Below are positions 34,116 to 42,675 of a stretch of 64,000 nucleotides of DNA, piece by piece. The stretch's first letter is position 1; each line of letters starts with the position of its first letter. The notes under the pieces were generated by a model. That model ran no database searches, had not been told where the DNA came from, and saw nothing but the letters and a program-made list of their open reading frames with translations. Made by a program: the position numbers and the translations under genes. The stretch is from Pseudomonas sediminis (GTDB lineage: Bacteria > Pseudomonadota > Gammaproteobacteria > Pseudomonadales > Pseudomonadaceae), in the NCBI RefSeq assembly GCF_002741105.1, contig NZ_NIQU01000011.1:1-64000 (forward strand). The letters run 5' to 3'.

Positions 34116-34670
34116 TCAAGCCGGATCGTCCACCCGCACCTGCCTCACCGCAAAGCCCAGGCGTTCGCCGAACTCTTCGACGAACGCCGGGCGCAGGCCG
34201 GCTTCAGCCCAGCCGTTGAAGATGAAGCCGAGGTTGGAAAAGCCGCACGGCTGCAGGAACAGGAAACCGTTGATGTCATCTTCATGCCCGCATTCCGGGC
34301 AGGTGAAGTTGTCGGTCTCCCCTGGCCACCACACCTCCAGGCTGTCGAACAGCGGCACGCCCACTTCCCTGCGGCATTCGGCGCAGCCCGCCTCTTCGAG
34401 AAAGCTGCGCGTCGGTACATAGATGCAGCGGTGGGTGATGATCTCCAAACCGTTGTGTGCCTGGCCATAAGGCAGCAAATCGGGACGCAGGGCGATACGC
34501 CGAGCGCCTGGCCCGATAGCGTAGGCCATACCGTTACCACCCTGGCCGCAGGTGGTAGGCAATGCCTCGACGATTTCCCGTTTGACCAGCCAGCGCAGCA
34601 TGGCCTGGGCCTTTTGCTCGTGAGCGGGAAGCGTGGATATCTGCGGGACGAGGATCAGTTGCGCGGTCAT
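34116..34670 (-). CDS. Conserved hypothetical zinc-ribbon protein
   Basis: The 184-residue product has two CxxC pairs, CAEC near residue 96 and CPEC near 124, typical of a structural zinc site. An N-terminal region has VKREIVEALPTTCGQGG, which resembles a small winged-helix or two-helix domain. The C-terminal half (GFLFLQPCGFSNLGFIFNGW) is aromatic-rich. I recognise it as a conserved Pseudomonas hypothetical but cannot assign a function; annotations calling it a sugar transporter ATPase would not be supported, since no Walker motif is present. Confidence 0.7.
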   Translation of the reverse strand: MTAQLILVPQISTLPAHEQKAQAMLRWLVKREIVEALPTTCGQGGNGMAYAIGPGARRIALRPDLLPYGQAHNGLEIITHRCIYVPTRSFLEEAGCAECRREVGVPLFDSLEVWWPGETDNFTCPECGHEDDINGFLFLQPCGFSNLGFIFNGWAEAGLRPAFVEEFGERLGFAVRQVRVDDPA

Positions 34671-34726
34671 GGTGTTCGAACGGCTGGCAAGGAAAGGGCG
34701 GCAGCTTAGGCGCTACCGCCGGCAAA

Positions 34727-35194
34727 TCAAGCCCCGCGACAGATCACAGCAGCCTGCTGCGCTTCACGACGGGCCACCCAGCGAGCACGCAGCAGGTCGT
34801 AGATCCAGTTGAACGCCATGGTGTACGGCAGGAAAAACAGGATCAGCACGATGTCCAAGAGCAGCGCCTCGAGCAGACCGATCGACAACCACCAAGCCGC
34901 CAGCGGTACCAGCACGACGATCAAGCCCACCTCGAACAGCAGCGCATGGCTGACCCGCGCCCACAGCCCGCGCTCGAAACCCAGGCGACTCTGTGCCCGG
35001 TCAAAGAGGTAGTTGAACAGCATGTTCCACAACATCGCCACGGTGGAGAACATTAGAGTCAGCACACCCAGGTGCAGTAGCGGTTTGTCCATTGCCCAGG
35101 CCATGGCAGGCGCACAGATAAGCACGGCAATACCTTCGAAGGCCAGGGCGTGACCGATGCGCTCACGCAGAGAGCGCGGCAGGGGCTGAGTCAT
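34727..35194 (-). CDS. PACE-family small multidrug efflux protein
   Basis: Starting at MTQPLPRSLRERIGHALAFE gives 155 residues with four membrane helices in two tandem halves, each with the bacterial transmembrane pair pattern: RIGHALAFEGIAVL, then RVSHALLFEVGLIVV, and the conserved WN in LWNMLFNYLFDRA and FNWIYDLLRA. The conserved Glu in each first helix (AFEG, LFEV) is a PACE hallmark. PACE proteins (AceI-like) export chlorhexidine and other cationic compounds with proton exchange. The divergent LysR gene starts 88 bases away, the same layout as AceI with its regulator. Confidence 0.85.
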   Translation of the reverse strand: MTQPLPRSLRERIGHALAFEGIAVLICAPAMAWAMDKPLLHLGVLTLMFSTVAMLWNMLFNYLFDRAQSRLGFERGLWARVSHALLFEVGLIVVLVPLAAWWLSIGLLEALLLDIVLILFFLPYTMAFNWIYDLLRARWVARREAQQAAVICRGA

Positions 35195-35282
35195 GAAGCG
35201 AACCTCGTGATAAGTGACGACGAGCGCTATGATCATCGGAATATCAGCCAATCCAAAGGCAGCTGCCATCGGCAAAACCGAT

Positions 35283-36161
35283 ATGAATATTTCACCTGAA
35301 TCGCTGCAAGCCTTCGCTCAGGCCGCCAACTGCGGCTCGCTCAGCGCTGCGGCGCGGCGCCTGGGCAAGAGCCAGTCGACCATCAGCGAGGCCGTCGCGC
35401 GCCTGGAAATCGACCTGGGCGTGGCGCTGTTCGAGCGCGGCCCACGCACATTGCAACTGACCGAAGCCGGGGCCAGCCTGCTGGCCCACGCCGAAGAAGT
35501 CCTGTGCGCCAGCGACCGCCTGGCGCGACACGCGGCCGGTTTGGCCAGAGGCCAGGAAGCGCGCCTGACCCTGGCCCTGTCCGACGCCTACCAGCCGAAA
35601 CAGTACGAAGTTCGTCTGCAGGAGCTGGATCAGCGCTTCCCCGACTTGCAGTTCGAAAGCCTGATCGCCGAACAAGCCGATGTGCTCGATCTGGTCACCC
35701 AGGGCCGCGCTCAACTGGGTCTGATCGCCGCATTACCCAGCTACCCGCCACATATCGCCCATGCCCGCCTGGAAATGAGCAGCGAGTTCGGCCTGTTCGT
35801 GGCCAAGGATCACCCGCTGAGCAAACAGGCCGAAGTGCGGCATGACGATTTGTCCCGCTGGCGCCTTCTGCGCCTGAGCAGCATCGCCCATGACGATGCC
35901 AACAGCGACGATCTACCCGGCAGCGGCGGACGCTGCTGGGCCGCACCGGACTACCTGATGCTGCTGGAAATGGCTCGCCTGGGCTTCGGCTGGGCCGAAC
36001 TGCCACGACAACTGGTCGATGCCTACGGCTTCGGTGGCCTGCATGAGCTGCCCTGCAGTGGTTGGCCACGGCGGGTGACGGTGGACGCAATCTGGTCACG
36101 CCAGCGCGAACTCGGCCCGGTCGCAGCCTGGTTGCTCGAGCGTCTGCTGCAGGACACCTGA
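35283..36161 (+). CDS. LysR-family transcriptional regulator
   Basis: From MNISPESLQAFAQAANCGSL the protein has 292 residues. The N-terminal winged helix (1-62) has LSAAARRLGKSQSTISEAVA and LGVALFERGPRTLQLTEAG. The effector-binding domain follows (about 88-290). The upstream in-frame extension to 35214 crosses the intergenic space and is unlikely. The gene is divergent from the PACE efflux gene, so it most likely activates that gene in response to a substrate; a LysR site would be in the 88-base gap. Confidence 0.88.
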   Translation: MNISPESLQAFAQAANCGSLSAAARRLGKSQSTISEAVARLEIDLGVALFERGPRTLQLTEAGASLLAHAEEVLCASDRLARHAAGLARGQEARLTLALSDAYQPKQYEVRLQELDQRFPDLQFESLIAEQADVLDLVTQGRAQLGLIAALPSYPPHIAHARLEMSSEFGLFVAKDHPLSKQAEVRHDDLSRWRLLRLSSIAHDDANSDDLPGSGGRCWAAPDYLMLLEMARLGFGWAELPRQLVDAYGFGGLHELPCSGWPRRVTVDAIWSRQRELGPVAAWLLERLLQDT

Positions 36162-36204
36162 TGAAGGTCGCACCTGCGGGCCTCTCGGCTTATCATGCCG
36201 CCCC

Positions 36205-37584
36205 ATGATCAATGATCCCTTTGCTCGCCTGAACCTCGACCGCGAGGTGCTCAGTGTCAGCCAGCTCAACAATCGCGCCCGCCTGCTGCTGGAGGACGTG
36301 TTCGCCGGCATCTGGGTCGAGGGGGAAATCTCCAACCTCGCCCGTCCAGCCTCCGGCCACATCTACTTCACCCTCAAAGACAGCCAGGCGCAGGTGCGCT
36401 GCGCGCTGTTCCGGCAGAACGCTGCGCGTGTACGCCAGGCGCTGCGCGACGGATTGGCGGTGAAGGTACGCGGCAAGGTCTCGCTGTTCGAGGGGCGCGG
36501 TGACTACCAGCTGATTCTCGACGCCGTCGAGCCGGCCGGCGACGGCGCGCTGCGCCTGGCCTTCGAGGCGCTGAAGGAAAAGCTCGGCACCGAAGGCCTG
36601 TTCGCCACCGAACGCAAGACCGCCCTGCCCGCCCACCCCAAGCGCATCGGCATCGTCACCTCGCCGACCGGCGCAGTAATCCGCGACATCATCAGCGTCT
36701 TTCGCCGCCGCGCGCCGCAGGTGGAGCTGAACCTGATCCCCACTGCCGTACAGGGGCGCGAGGCCACCGCACAGATCGTGCGCGCCCTGCAACGCGCCGA
36801 CGCGCAGGGTTTCGATGCGCTGATCCTCGCCCGTGGCGGCGGCTCGCTGGAAGACCTCTGGTGCTTCAACGAAGAAGCCGTGGCCCGCGCCGTGGCTGCG
36901 TGCGTCACGCCCATCGTCAGCGCCGTGGGCCACGAGACGGACGTTTCCATCGCCGACTTCGTCGCTGACGTGCGCGCGCCGACGCCTTCGGCCGCCGCCG
37001 AACTACTGGCCCCGGACAGCAGTGAGCTGGTGCAGCGCCTGCACAATCTGCAACGACGCTTGGTGCTGCAGATGCAGGGCCGTCTGGCCCGCGAACGCCT
37101 GCGTCTGGAAGGCGTGAGCAAACGCCTGCGTCACCCCGGCGAGCGCCTGCGCCAACAGGCCCAGCGCCTGGATGACCTGGACATGCGCCTGCGCCGCGCC
37201 TTCAACCAGCAACTGGCCAATCAGCGCGAACGCCTGGCCCGTCTCGACGCGCGCCTCGCCGCCCAGCATCCGGGCCGCAACCTGGCACTGTTGCGACAGC
37301 GTCTGGATGGCCTGGCTACGCGCCTGCCACGCGCCATGCAAGGCCAGCTACGCAGCCAGCGCCAGCAACTGGGCGCACTGGCCGCGCAACTGCAGATCGT
37401 CAGCCCCCTGGCCACCCTCAGTCGAGGCTACAGCATCCTCCTCGACGAACGCGGTCAGGCCATGCGCAGCGCCGCGCAGACCCAGCCCGGCCAGCGCCTC
37501 AAGGCGCGCCTGAGCGAAGGCGAACTGGACGTGCGCGTCGAAGATAACCACATACAACCGGCGACCTTGTCGCTACTGGATTGA
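36205..37584 (+). CDS. xseA: Exodeoxyribonuclease VII large subunit
   Basis: XseA with XseB forms exonuclease VII, which degrades single-stranded DNA from both ends. The 459 residues have an N-terminal OB-fold (about 15-110; VEGEISNLARPASGHIYFTL, VKVRGKVSLFEGRGDYQL), the catalytic domain (about 130-310; PKRIGIVTSPTGAVIRDI, ILARGGGSLEDLWCFNEE, SAVGHETDVSIADFVAD) and a long Arg/Leu/Gln-rich coiled coil before the C-terminal LSRGYSIL motif. The xseB gene is not in this window. The M23 gene begins four bases after the stop. Confidence 0.96.
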   Translation: MINDPFARLNLDREVLSVSQLNNRARLLLEDVFAGIWVEGEISNLARPASGHIYFTLKDSQAQVRCALFRQNAARVRQALRDGLAVKVRGKVSLFEGRGDYQLILDAVEPAGDGALRLAFEALKEKLGTEGLFATERKTALPAHPKRIGIVTSPTGAVIRDIISVFRRRAPQVELNLIPTAVQGREATAQIVRALQRADAQGFDALILARGGGSLEDLWCFNEEAVARAVAACVTPIVSAVGHETDVSIADFVADVRAPTPSAAAELLAPDSSELVQRLHNLQRRLVLQMQGRLARERLRLEGVSKRLRHPGERLRQQAQRLDDLDMRLRRAFNQQLANQRERLARLDARLAAQHPGRNLALLRQRLDGLATRLPRAMQGQLRSQRQQLGALAAQLQIVSPLATLSRGYSILLDERGQAMRSAAQTQPGQRLKARLSEGELDVRVEDNHIQPATLSLLD

Positions 37585-37588
37585 GTCA

Positions 37589-38494
37589 ATGCCAGCATCT
37601 CTGCGTAGGAGCGAGCTCTTCTCGCGAACATTCACGACCCGGAAGCTTCGCGGGCAGAGCCCGCTCCTACACAAGCTGTGTCTGTTCGTCCTGGCTCTGT
37701 GTCTTACCCTGCCCGCCCACGCCGAGGGTTTTATCACCCGCCTGCTGAACAAGTCGGTGCCGGGCGGTGTGGCGGTGGTCGATCTGGGCAACCCGGCGCA
37801 GGCACCCAAAGTGCGCTATCAGGGTAAGCAGGTGCTGACCGTTCACGAAGATGGCCAACGCTGGATCGCCGTTGTCGGCATCCCGCTCAGCGTCAAGCCA
37901 GGGACTCAACAGGTCGAGGTCGAGGGCGGTGGCCGCTTGACTTTCCAGGTCGGCGCCAAGCACTACGCCGAGCAGCGCATCACCATCAAGAACCAGCAGC
38001 AGGTCACCCCCAACGCCGCCAACCTGAAACGCATCGAGCGCGAGCTGGCCGAGCAGACCCGTGCCTACCAGCAGTTCAGCGCGCGCCAGCCGAGCAACCT
38101 GATGTTCGACAAACCGGTCAACGGCCCGCTGTCCAGCCCGTTCGGCCTGCGTCGCTTCTTCAACGGCGAGGAGCGCAACCCGCATTCGGGCCTGGACTTC
38201 GCCGCCGACCGCGGCACGCCGATCAAGGCTCCCGCTGCCGGCAAGGTGATCCTCATCGGCGATTATTTCTTCAATGGCAAGACGGTATTTCTCGACCACG
38301 GCCAGGGGCTGATCAGCATGTTTTGCCACCTGTCCGAGATCGACGTGAAGCTAGGCGACGAAATCTCCCGAGGCGGCCATGTGGGCAAGGTCGGCGCCAC
38401 CGGACGCGCTACCGGCCCGCATCTGCATTGGAACGTCAGCCTCAACGATGCGCGGGTTGATCCGGCGATCTTCATTGGTGCGTTCAAGCCCTGA
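37589..38494 (+). CDS. M23-family peptidoglycan endopeptidase, exported
   Basis: The only conventional start codon is the ATG at 37589, giving 301 residues. A hydrophobic signal core (LCLFVLALCLTLPAHA) lies at residues 30-46 behind an unusually long n-region whose residues 6-28 are encoded by a REP element. The mature protein has an N-terminal beta domain and a LytM/M23 domain (about 180-295) with metal ligands H and D in NPHSGLDFA, then MFCHLSEIDV and GPHLHWNV. All expected catalytic residues are present, so it is an active zinc endopeptidase cutting peptide crosslinks (inference). It is probably co-transcribed with xseA. Confidence 0.85.
   Translation: MPASLRRSELFSRTFTTRKLRGQSPLLHKLCLFVLALCLTLPAHAEGFITRLLNKSVPGGVAVVDLGNPAQAPKVRYQGKQVLTVHEDGQRWIAVVGIPLSVKPGTQQVEVEGGGRLTFQVGAKHYAEQRITIKNQQQVTPNAANLKRIERELAEQTRAYQQFSARQPSNLMFDKPVNGPLSSPFGLRRFFNGEERNPHSGLDFAADRGTPIKAPAAGKVILIGDYFFNGKTVFLDHGQGLISMFCHLSEIDVKLGDEISRGGHVGKVGATGRATGPHLHWNVSLNDARVDPAIFIGAFKP
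37605..37670. repeat. Paired REP elements inside the M23 reading frame
   Basis: Left arm GTAGGAGCGAGCTCTTCTCG and right arm CGAGC-related inverse (ending GCCCGCTCCTAC) are the head-to-head REP pair seen also at 34035-34095. It runs in frame through the N-terminal codons of the M23 peptidase gene. Confidence 0.85.
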
Positions 38495-38614
38495 ACCGAC
38501 GCAGCGTGCAACACCTGCCGTTTGGGTTAACGACACATTTTTGCTAGGGTACGGCGGCTCAGATGGCCGGCCGTGTAGCGTCGGCCTTTCCTCCTGCCTG
38601 CTTCGGAGCCGGAA

Positions 38615-39877
38615 ATGCCGAATGAGCTCACTACCTGGATGGACTGGCTGAACACTCAGCCGGAACTGCTCACCCTCACCGCTACCCTCGTCCTGATCGT
38701 CGCCGCCTGGCTGTCGAACTGGGTGGTCAAACGTATTCTGGTCCGCGTCATCTACCGGCTGGTCGGGGCGACCGCCCTGGGCCGCCATGGCCAGATCAAG
38801 GAAAGCGGTATCATCAAGCGCCTGTCCAACATCGTGCCGGCGCTGGTGCTGTCCAGCGGCGTGGTCTTGGTACCCGGCATGCCCGCTGCCGTAGTAGAAG
38901 TGACGCGCAACGTCTGCGGCGCCTTCGTGGTGCTGACCATCGCCATGGCCATCGGCGCCCTGCTGGATATTCTCAACACCCTCTACCAGCGCCGCCCGAA
39001 TGCGCACCTCAAGCCGATCAAGGGCTATCTGCAGGTAATCAAGATTGCCATCTTCGCCATCGCCGCGATCCTGATGGTGGCTGCCCTGATCGACCGCTCT
39101 CCGCTGATTCTGCTGTCCGGTCTCGGGGCCATGGCTGCGGTGCTGATGTTGATCTTCCAGGACACTCTGCTATCGCTGGTGGCCAGCGTGCAGATCTCCT
39201 CCAGCGACATCGTGCGCGTCGGCGACTGGGTGGAAATGCCGCAGCTCAACGCCGACGGCGATGTGATCGACATCGCCCTGCACACGGTCAAGGTGCAGAA
39301 CTGGGACAAGACCATCACCACCATCCCGACCAAGCGCTTCATCACCGACCCGTTCAAGAACTGGCGTGGCATGCAGGAATCCGGCGGACGTCGGATCAAG
39401 CGTGCGCTGTTCCTGGATCAGACCAGCGTTCACTTCCTCAGCGACGAAGAAATCGCACGGCTACGCCGCTTCATGCTCCTCGACGAATACCTCGACCGCA
39501 AGGATCAGGAGCTGCAGGACTGGAACACCAGGCTGGCCGAACACGGCAAGGAGGCGGTGAACACCCGCCGTATCACCAACATCGGCAGCTTCCGCGCCTA
39601 CGTCGAGCACTACCTGCGGCATAACCCAAACATCCACCAGAACATGACCCTGCTGGTTCGTCAGCTCAGCCCGACTGCCGATGGCCTGCCGCTGGAAATC
39701 TACTGTTTCACCAATACCATCGCCTGGAATGCCTACGAAGGTATCCAGTCGGACATCTTCGACCACCTGCTGGCCATCCTCCCCGAGTTCGGCCTGCGCG
39801 TGTTCCAGCACCCGAGCGGTGCGGACATGCGCGAATTGCGGCCCACCATCGCCGAGCAGCCAAGGGCGGCGCAGTAA
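38615..39877 (+). CDS. Mechanosensitive channel of the MscS superfamily (YbdG-like)
   Basis: The 420-residue protein has five membrane helices in the first 190 residues, the last being the Gly/Ala-rich pore helix (LILLSGLGAMAAVLMLIFQD), then the cytoplasmic MscS beta domain (SSSDIVRVGDWVEMP, VKVQNWDKTITTIPTKRF) and the larger insert in the C-terminal vestibule typical of YbdG/MscM (RRIKRALFLDQTSVHFL). Such channels open under membrane tension to release solutes. The start MPNELTTWMDWLN follows CGGAG. Confidence 0.9.
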   Translation: MPNELTTWMDWLNTQPELLTLTATLVLIVAAWLSNWVVKRILVRVIYRLVGATALGRHGQIKESGIIKRLSNIVPALVLSSGVVLVPGMPAAVVEVTRNVCGAFVVLTIAMAIGALLDILNTLYQRRPNAHLKPIKGYLQVIKIAIFAIAAILMVAALIDRSPLILLSGLGAMAAVLMLIFQDTLLSLVASVQISSSDIVRVGDWVEMPQLNADGDVIDIALHTVKVQNWDKTITTIPTKRFITDPFKNWRGMQESGGRRIKRALFLDQTSVHFLSDEEIARLRRFMLLDEYLDRKDQELQDWNTRLAEHGKEAVNTRRITNIGSFRAYVEHYLRHNPNIHQNMTLLVRQLSPTADGLPLEIYCFTNTIAWNAYEGIQSDIFDHLLAILPEFGLRVFQHPSGADMRELRPTIAEQPRAAQ

Positions 39878-39949
39878 AACGCTAGTGGTGCGTCCCGGAA
39901 CGACGTATTACAAAACCCTTGCCCCCCCACAGACAGGTCGGAGCTTGCC

Positions 39950-40615
39950 ATGATCACCCTGCATCACCTGAACAACTCGCGTTCGCAACGTATTCTCTGG
40001 ATGCTCGAAGAGATTGGTATCGACTATCAGGTCAAGCATTACCAGCGCGACCCGCAGACCATGCTCGCCCCTGCCGAGTTGCGCCAGGTGCACCCTCTGG
40101 GCAAGTCGCCGCTGATCACCGATGGCGAACTGACCCTTGCCGAATCGGGTGCCATCATCGAATACCTGGCCGAGCGCTATGGCGATTGGTTGCTGCCTGC
40201 CGCTGGCAGCGCGCAACGTTTGCGCTGCCGCTACTGGCTGCACTACGCCGAAGGATCGGCGATGCCGCCACTGCTGCTCAAGCTGGTCTTCGACAAGCTG
40301 CGCAGCGCGCCGATGCCGTTCTTCATCAAGCCAATCGCCCGTGGCATCGCGAACAAGGTCAGTCAGGCGTTCATCTCGCCGCAGTTGAAACTGCATTTCG
40401 ACTACCTGGAGGGCCAACTGAGCGAGCACGACTGGTTCGCAGGCGATGCATTCAGCGCTGCCGATATTCAGCTCAGTTTCCCGCTTGAAGCAGCTGCCGC
40501 CCGTGGCGTACTCAACAACCACCCACGCCTGAGCGATTTCCTGCAACGCATCCATGCCAGGCCAGCCTATCGCCGTGCCCTGGAAAAAGGCGGCGCCTAC
40601 GACTACGCCGACTGA
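39950..40615 (+). CDS. Glutathione S-transferase family protein
   Basis: The 221-residue protein has the thioredoxin-like N-terminal domain (1-80; LHHLNNSRSQRILWMLEEIG with the Ser at the usual catalytic position, then HPLGKSPLITDGEL and ESGAIIEYLAERYG) and an all-helical C-terminal domain (90-215; the N-capping box in FSAADIQLSFPLE). It resembles the bacterial GST group related to fungal Gtt1 and plant theta-type enzymes. Substrate unknown. A GC-rich hairpin (stem GGGGGCG, about 40636-40659) follows the stop. Confidence 0.88.
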   Translation: MITLHHLNNSRSQRILWMLEEIGIDYQVKHYQRDPQTMLAPAELRQVHPLGKSPLITDGELTLAESGAIIEYLAERYGDWLLPAAGSAQRLRCRYWLHYAEGSAMPPLLLKLVFDKLRSAPMPFFIKPIARGIANKVSQAFISPQLKLHFDYLEGQLSEHDWFAGDAFSAADIQLSFPLEAAAARGVLNNHPRLSDFLQRIHARPAYRRALEKGGAYDYAD

Positions 40616-40787
40616 AGACGGATCATCGAGGGACGGGGGCGAGCCTGTGCACGCCCCCTGGAAACACGATTCGCCGAAAACATCACTTTCAAAGCAATAA
40701 AATCCGCCAACAAAAGCTATCCAGCAATAAATCGGCGTTTTTTAAGCAAGCATTGCCATATCCACCTGCTATGGATAGGGTGCCCAC
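40616..40787. other. Leader region upstream of leuA
   Basis: This AT-rich spacer, with the small reading frame after it, leaves 305 bases without an established gene before leuA. It holds a GC-rich hairpin near 40640-40658 and the T-run in CGGCGTTTTTTAAGC (40731-40746). The leuA promoter should lie here; I cannot fix its boxes. Confidence 0.5.
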
Positions 40788-40862
40788 ATGAAAAACATCT
40801 TTCTCGTCCGCCAGCTCGCATGCCTGCGACTGGTCAGCCCGCGACTGCGAAGCCCCGCCTGA
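40788..40862 (+). CDS. Possible leader peptide upstream of leuA
   Basis: ATG to TGA encodes 24 residues (MKNIFLVRQLACLRLVSPRL then RSPA), preceded by GGATAGGG. Five of 24 codons are Leu, spread rather than clustered. It lies 58 bases before leuA. A Leu-responsive attenuation peptide is possible, but I see no convincing terminator hairpin with a T-run between it and leuA. Confidence 0.35.
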   Translation: MKNIFLVRQLACLRLVSPRLRSPA

Positions 40863-40920
40863 AACCCCGTTTCATGGCCGCCCGGCCTCGTGTTCGACTC
40901 CCATTTCGCAGGACCCTCTC

Positions 40921-42591
40921 ATGACCATGCTCAACGACCCGTCGAAGAAGTACCGCCCGTTTACTCAGATCCAGATTCCGGACCGCACCTGGCCGGACAA
41001 GATCATCGACAAGGCGCCGATCTGGCTGTCCACCGACCTGCGCGACGGCAATCAGTCGCTGATCGAGCCGATGGATGCCGAGAAGAAGATGCGCTTCTTC
41101 AAGTGTCTGTTGGCAGTAGGTTTGAAGGAAATCGAAGTGGGCTTCCCGTCCGCCTCGCAGACCGACTTCGACTTCGTCCGCGAGCTGATCGAAGGCGGCC
41201 ACATTCCGGACGACGTGACTATTCAGGTGCTTACCCAGGCCCGTGACGACCTCATCGAGCGCACCTTCGAGTCGCTCAAAGGCGCCAAGAAGGCCATCGT
41301 CCACTACTACAACGCCTGCGCACCGAGCTTCCGCAAGATCGTCTTCAACCAGGACAAGGCCGGCGTCAAAGCCATCGCCGTGGCCGCTGGCACCACCATC
41401 AAGCGCCTGGCCGATGCCGCGCCGGAAACCCAGTGGGGCTTCGAGTATTCGCCAGAAGTGTTCAGCAGCACCGAAATCGACTTCGCCGTCGAGGTGTGCA
41501 ACGCGGTGATCGGCGTGTTCCAGCCGACCCCGGCGAACAAGCTGATCCTCAACCTGCCAGCCACCATCGAGTGCGCCACGCCGAACAACTACGCCGACCA
41601 GATCGAGTGGTTCGGTCGTCACATCGACCGCCGTGACAGCGTGCTGATCAGCGTGCACACCCACAATGACCGTGGCACCGGCGTCGCGGCCTCGGAGCTG
41701 GCCGTCATGGCCGGCGCCGACCGCGTCGAAGGCTGCCTGTTCGGTAACGGCGAGCGCACCGGCAACGTCTGCCTGGTGACCCTGGCGCTGAACCTCTACA
41801 CCCAGGGCGTGAACCCCGAACTGGATTTCTCCGACATCGATACCGTGCGCAAGGTGGTCGAGGACTGCAATCAGATCCCGGTGCACCCGCGCCATCCGTA
41901 TGTCGGCGACCTGGTCCACACCGCGTTTTCCGGCTCGCACCAGGACGCCATCCGCAAGGGCTTCGCCCAGCAGAAGGACGATGCTCTGTGGGAAGTGCCG
42001 TACCTGCCTATCGATCCGGCCGACATCGGCCGTGACTACGAGGCGGTGATTCGTGTGAACAGCCAGTCCGGCAAAGGCGGCATCACCTTCCTGCTCGAGC
42101 AGGAATACGGCATCAGCCTGCCACGTCGCATGCAGATCGAGTTCAGCCAGGTGGTGCAGCGTGAAACCGATCGCCTCGGCCTGGAAATGACCGCCGCACA
42201 GATCCACCAGTTGCTCGAAACCGAATACCTGCAAGCGCGCAGCCCCTACGCCCTGAAAGGCCATCGCCTGCAGGAAGAAAACGGCACCAGCGCGGTGGAT
42301 GTGGAAGTCATCGAAGGGAGTGAGAACCACCATTGGCGTGGCATCGGTAAAGGCCCGCTGGAAGCGCTGGCTGCCGCGCTGCCGGTCGCAGTTGAAGTCA
42401 TGGACTATAGCGAGCACGCCATCGGTGCCGGCACCAACGCCAAGGCGGCTGCCTACATCGAACTGCGCGTCAATGGCGGTCGTGCCCTGCACGGCATCGG
42501 TATCGACGAGAACCTGACCACCGCAAGCTTCCGCGCCCTGTTCAGCGCCTTGAACCGCGCCCTGAGCCAGGCCGAGTCGCAAGCGGCCTGA
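40921..42591 (+). CDS. leuA: 2-isopropylmalate synthase (long form)
   Basis: LeuA condenses acetyl-CoA and 2-oxoisovalerate in the first committed step of leucine synthesis. The 556 residues are the longer class also found in P. aeruginosa. The TIM-barrel catalytic domain (about 30-330) has STDLRDGNQSLIEPM, GFPSASQTDFDF and SVHTHNDRGTGVAASELA with the metal His pair, and GCLFGNGERTGNVCLVTL. The C-terminal LeuA allosteric domain (about 425-550) gives leucine feedback. ATG follows AGGAC; a second ATG two codons in is possible. A strong terminator follows. Confidence 0.96.
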   Translation: MTMLNDPSKKYRPFTQIQIPDRTWPDKIIDKAPIWLSTDLRDGNQSLIEPMDAEKKMRFFKCLLAVGLKEIEVGFPSASQTDFDFVRELIEGGHIPDDVTIQVLTQARDDLIERTFESLKGAKKAIVHYYNACAPSFRKIVFNQDKAGVKAIAVAAGTTIKRLADAAPETQWGFEYSPEVFSSTEIDFAVEVCNAVIGVFQPTPANKLILNLPATIECATPNNYADQIEWFGRHIDRRDSVLISVHTHNDRGTGVAASELAVMAGADRVEGCLFGNGERTGNVCLVTLALNLYTQGVNPELDFSDIDTVRKVVEDCNQIPVHPRHPYVGDLVHTAFSGSHQDAIRKGFAQQKDDALWEVPYLPIDPADIGRDYEAVIRVNSQSGKGGITFLLEQEYGISLPRRMQIEFSQVVQRETDRLGLEMTAAQIHQLLETEYLQARSPYALKGHRLQEENGTSAVDVEVIEGSENHHWRGIGKGPLEALAAALPVAVEVMDYSEHAIGAGTNAKAAAYIELRVNGGRALHGIGIDENLTTASFRALFSALNRALSQAESQAA

Positions 42592-42608
42592 GCCTTCAGC
42601 GCCACTCA

Positions 42609-42639
42609 CAAAAACGCCGGGCAATGCCCGGCGTTTTTG
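42609..42639. terminator. Terminator after leuA
   Basis: A perfect 14-bp stem (CAAAAACGCCGGGC and complement) with a three-base loop and flanking A- and T-runs; it also serves the convergent membrane-protein gene. Confidence 0.92.
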
Positions 42640-42648
42640 TATGCGTAA

Positions 42649-42665
42649 CCCGGATGAAATCCGGG
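42649..42665. repeat. Short dispersed palindrome
   Basis: CCCGGATGAAATCCGGG is the same family as the palindrome at 12821-12842 (CCCGGATTGCATCCGGG). Confidence 0.65.
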
Positions 42666-42675
42666 AACTTGACAC

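Noticed and set aside
34116..34670. Annotation as an ABC-transporter ATPase
   Set aside because: The protein has no Walker A, Walker B or signature motif; only zinc-ribbon cysteines are visible.
40834..42675. 613-codon minus-strand frame opposite leuA
   Set aside because: Antisense shadow; leuA is the conserved gene on the other strand.
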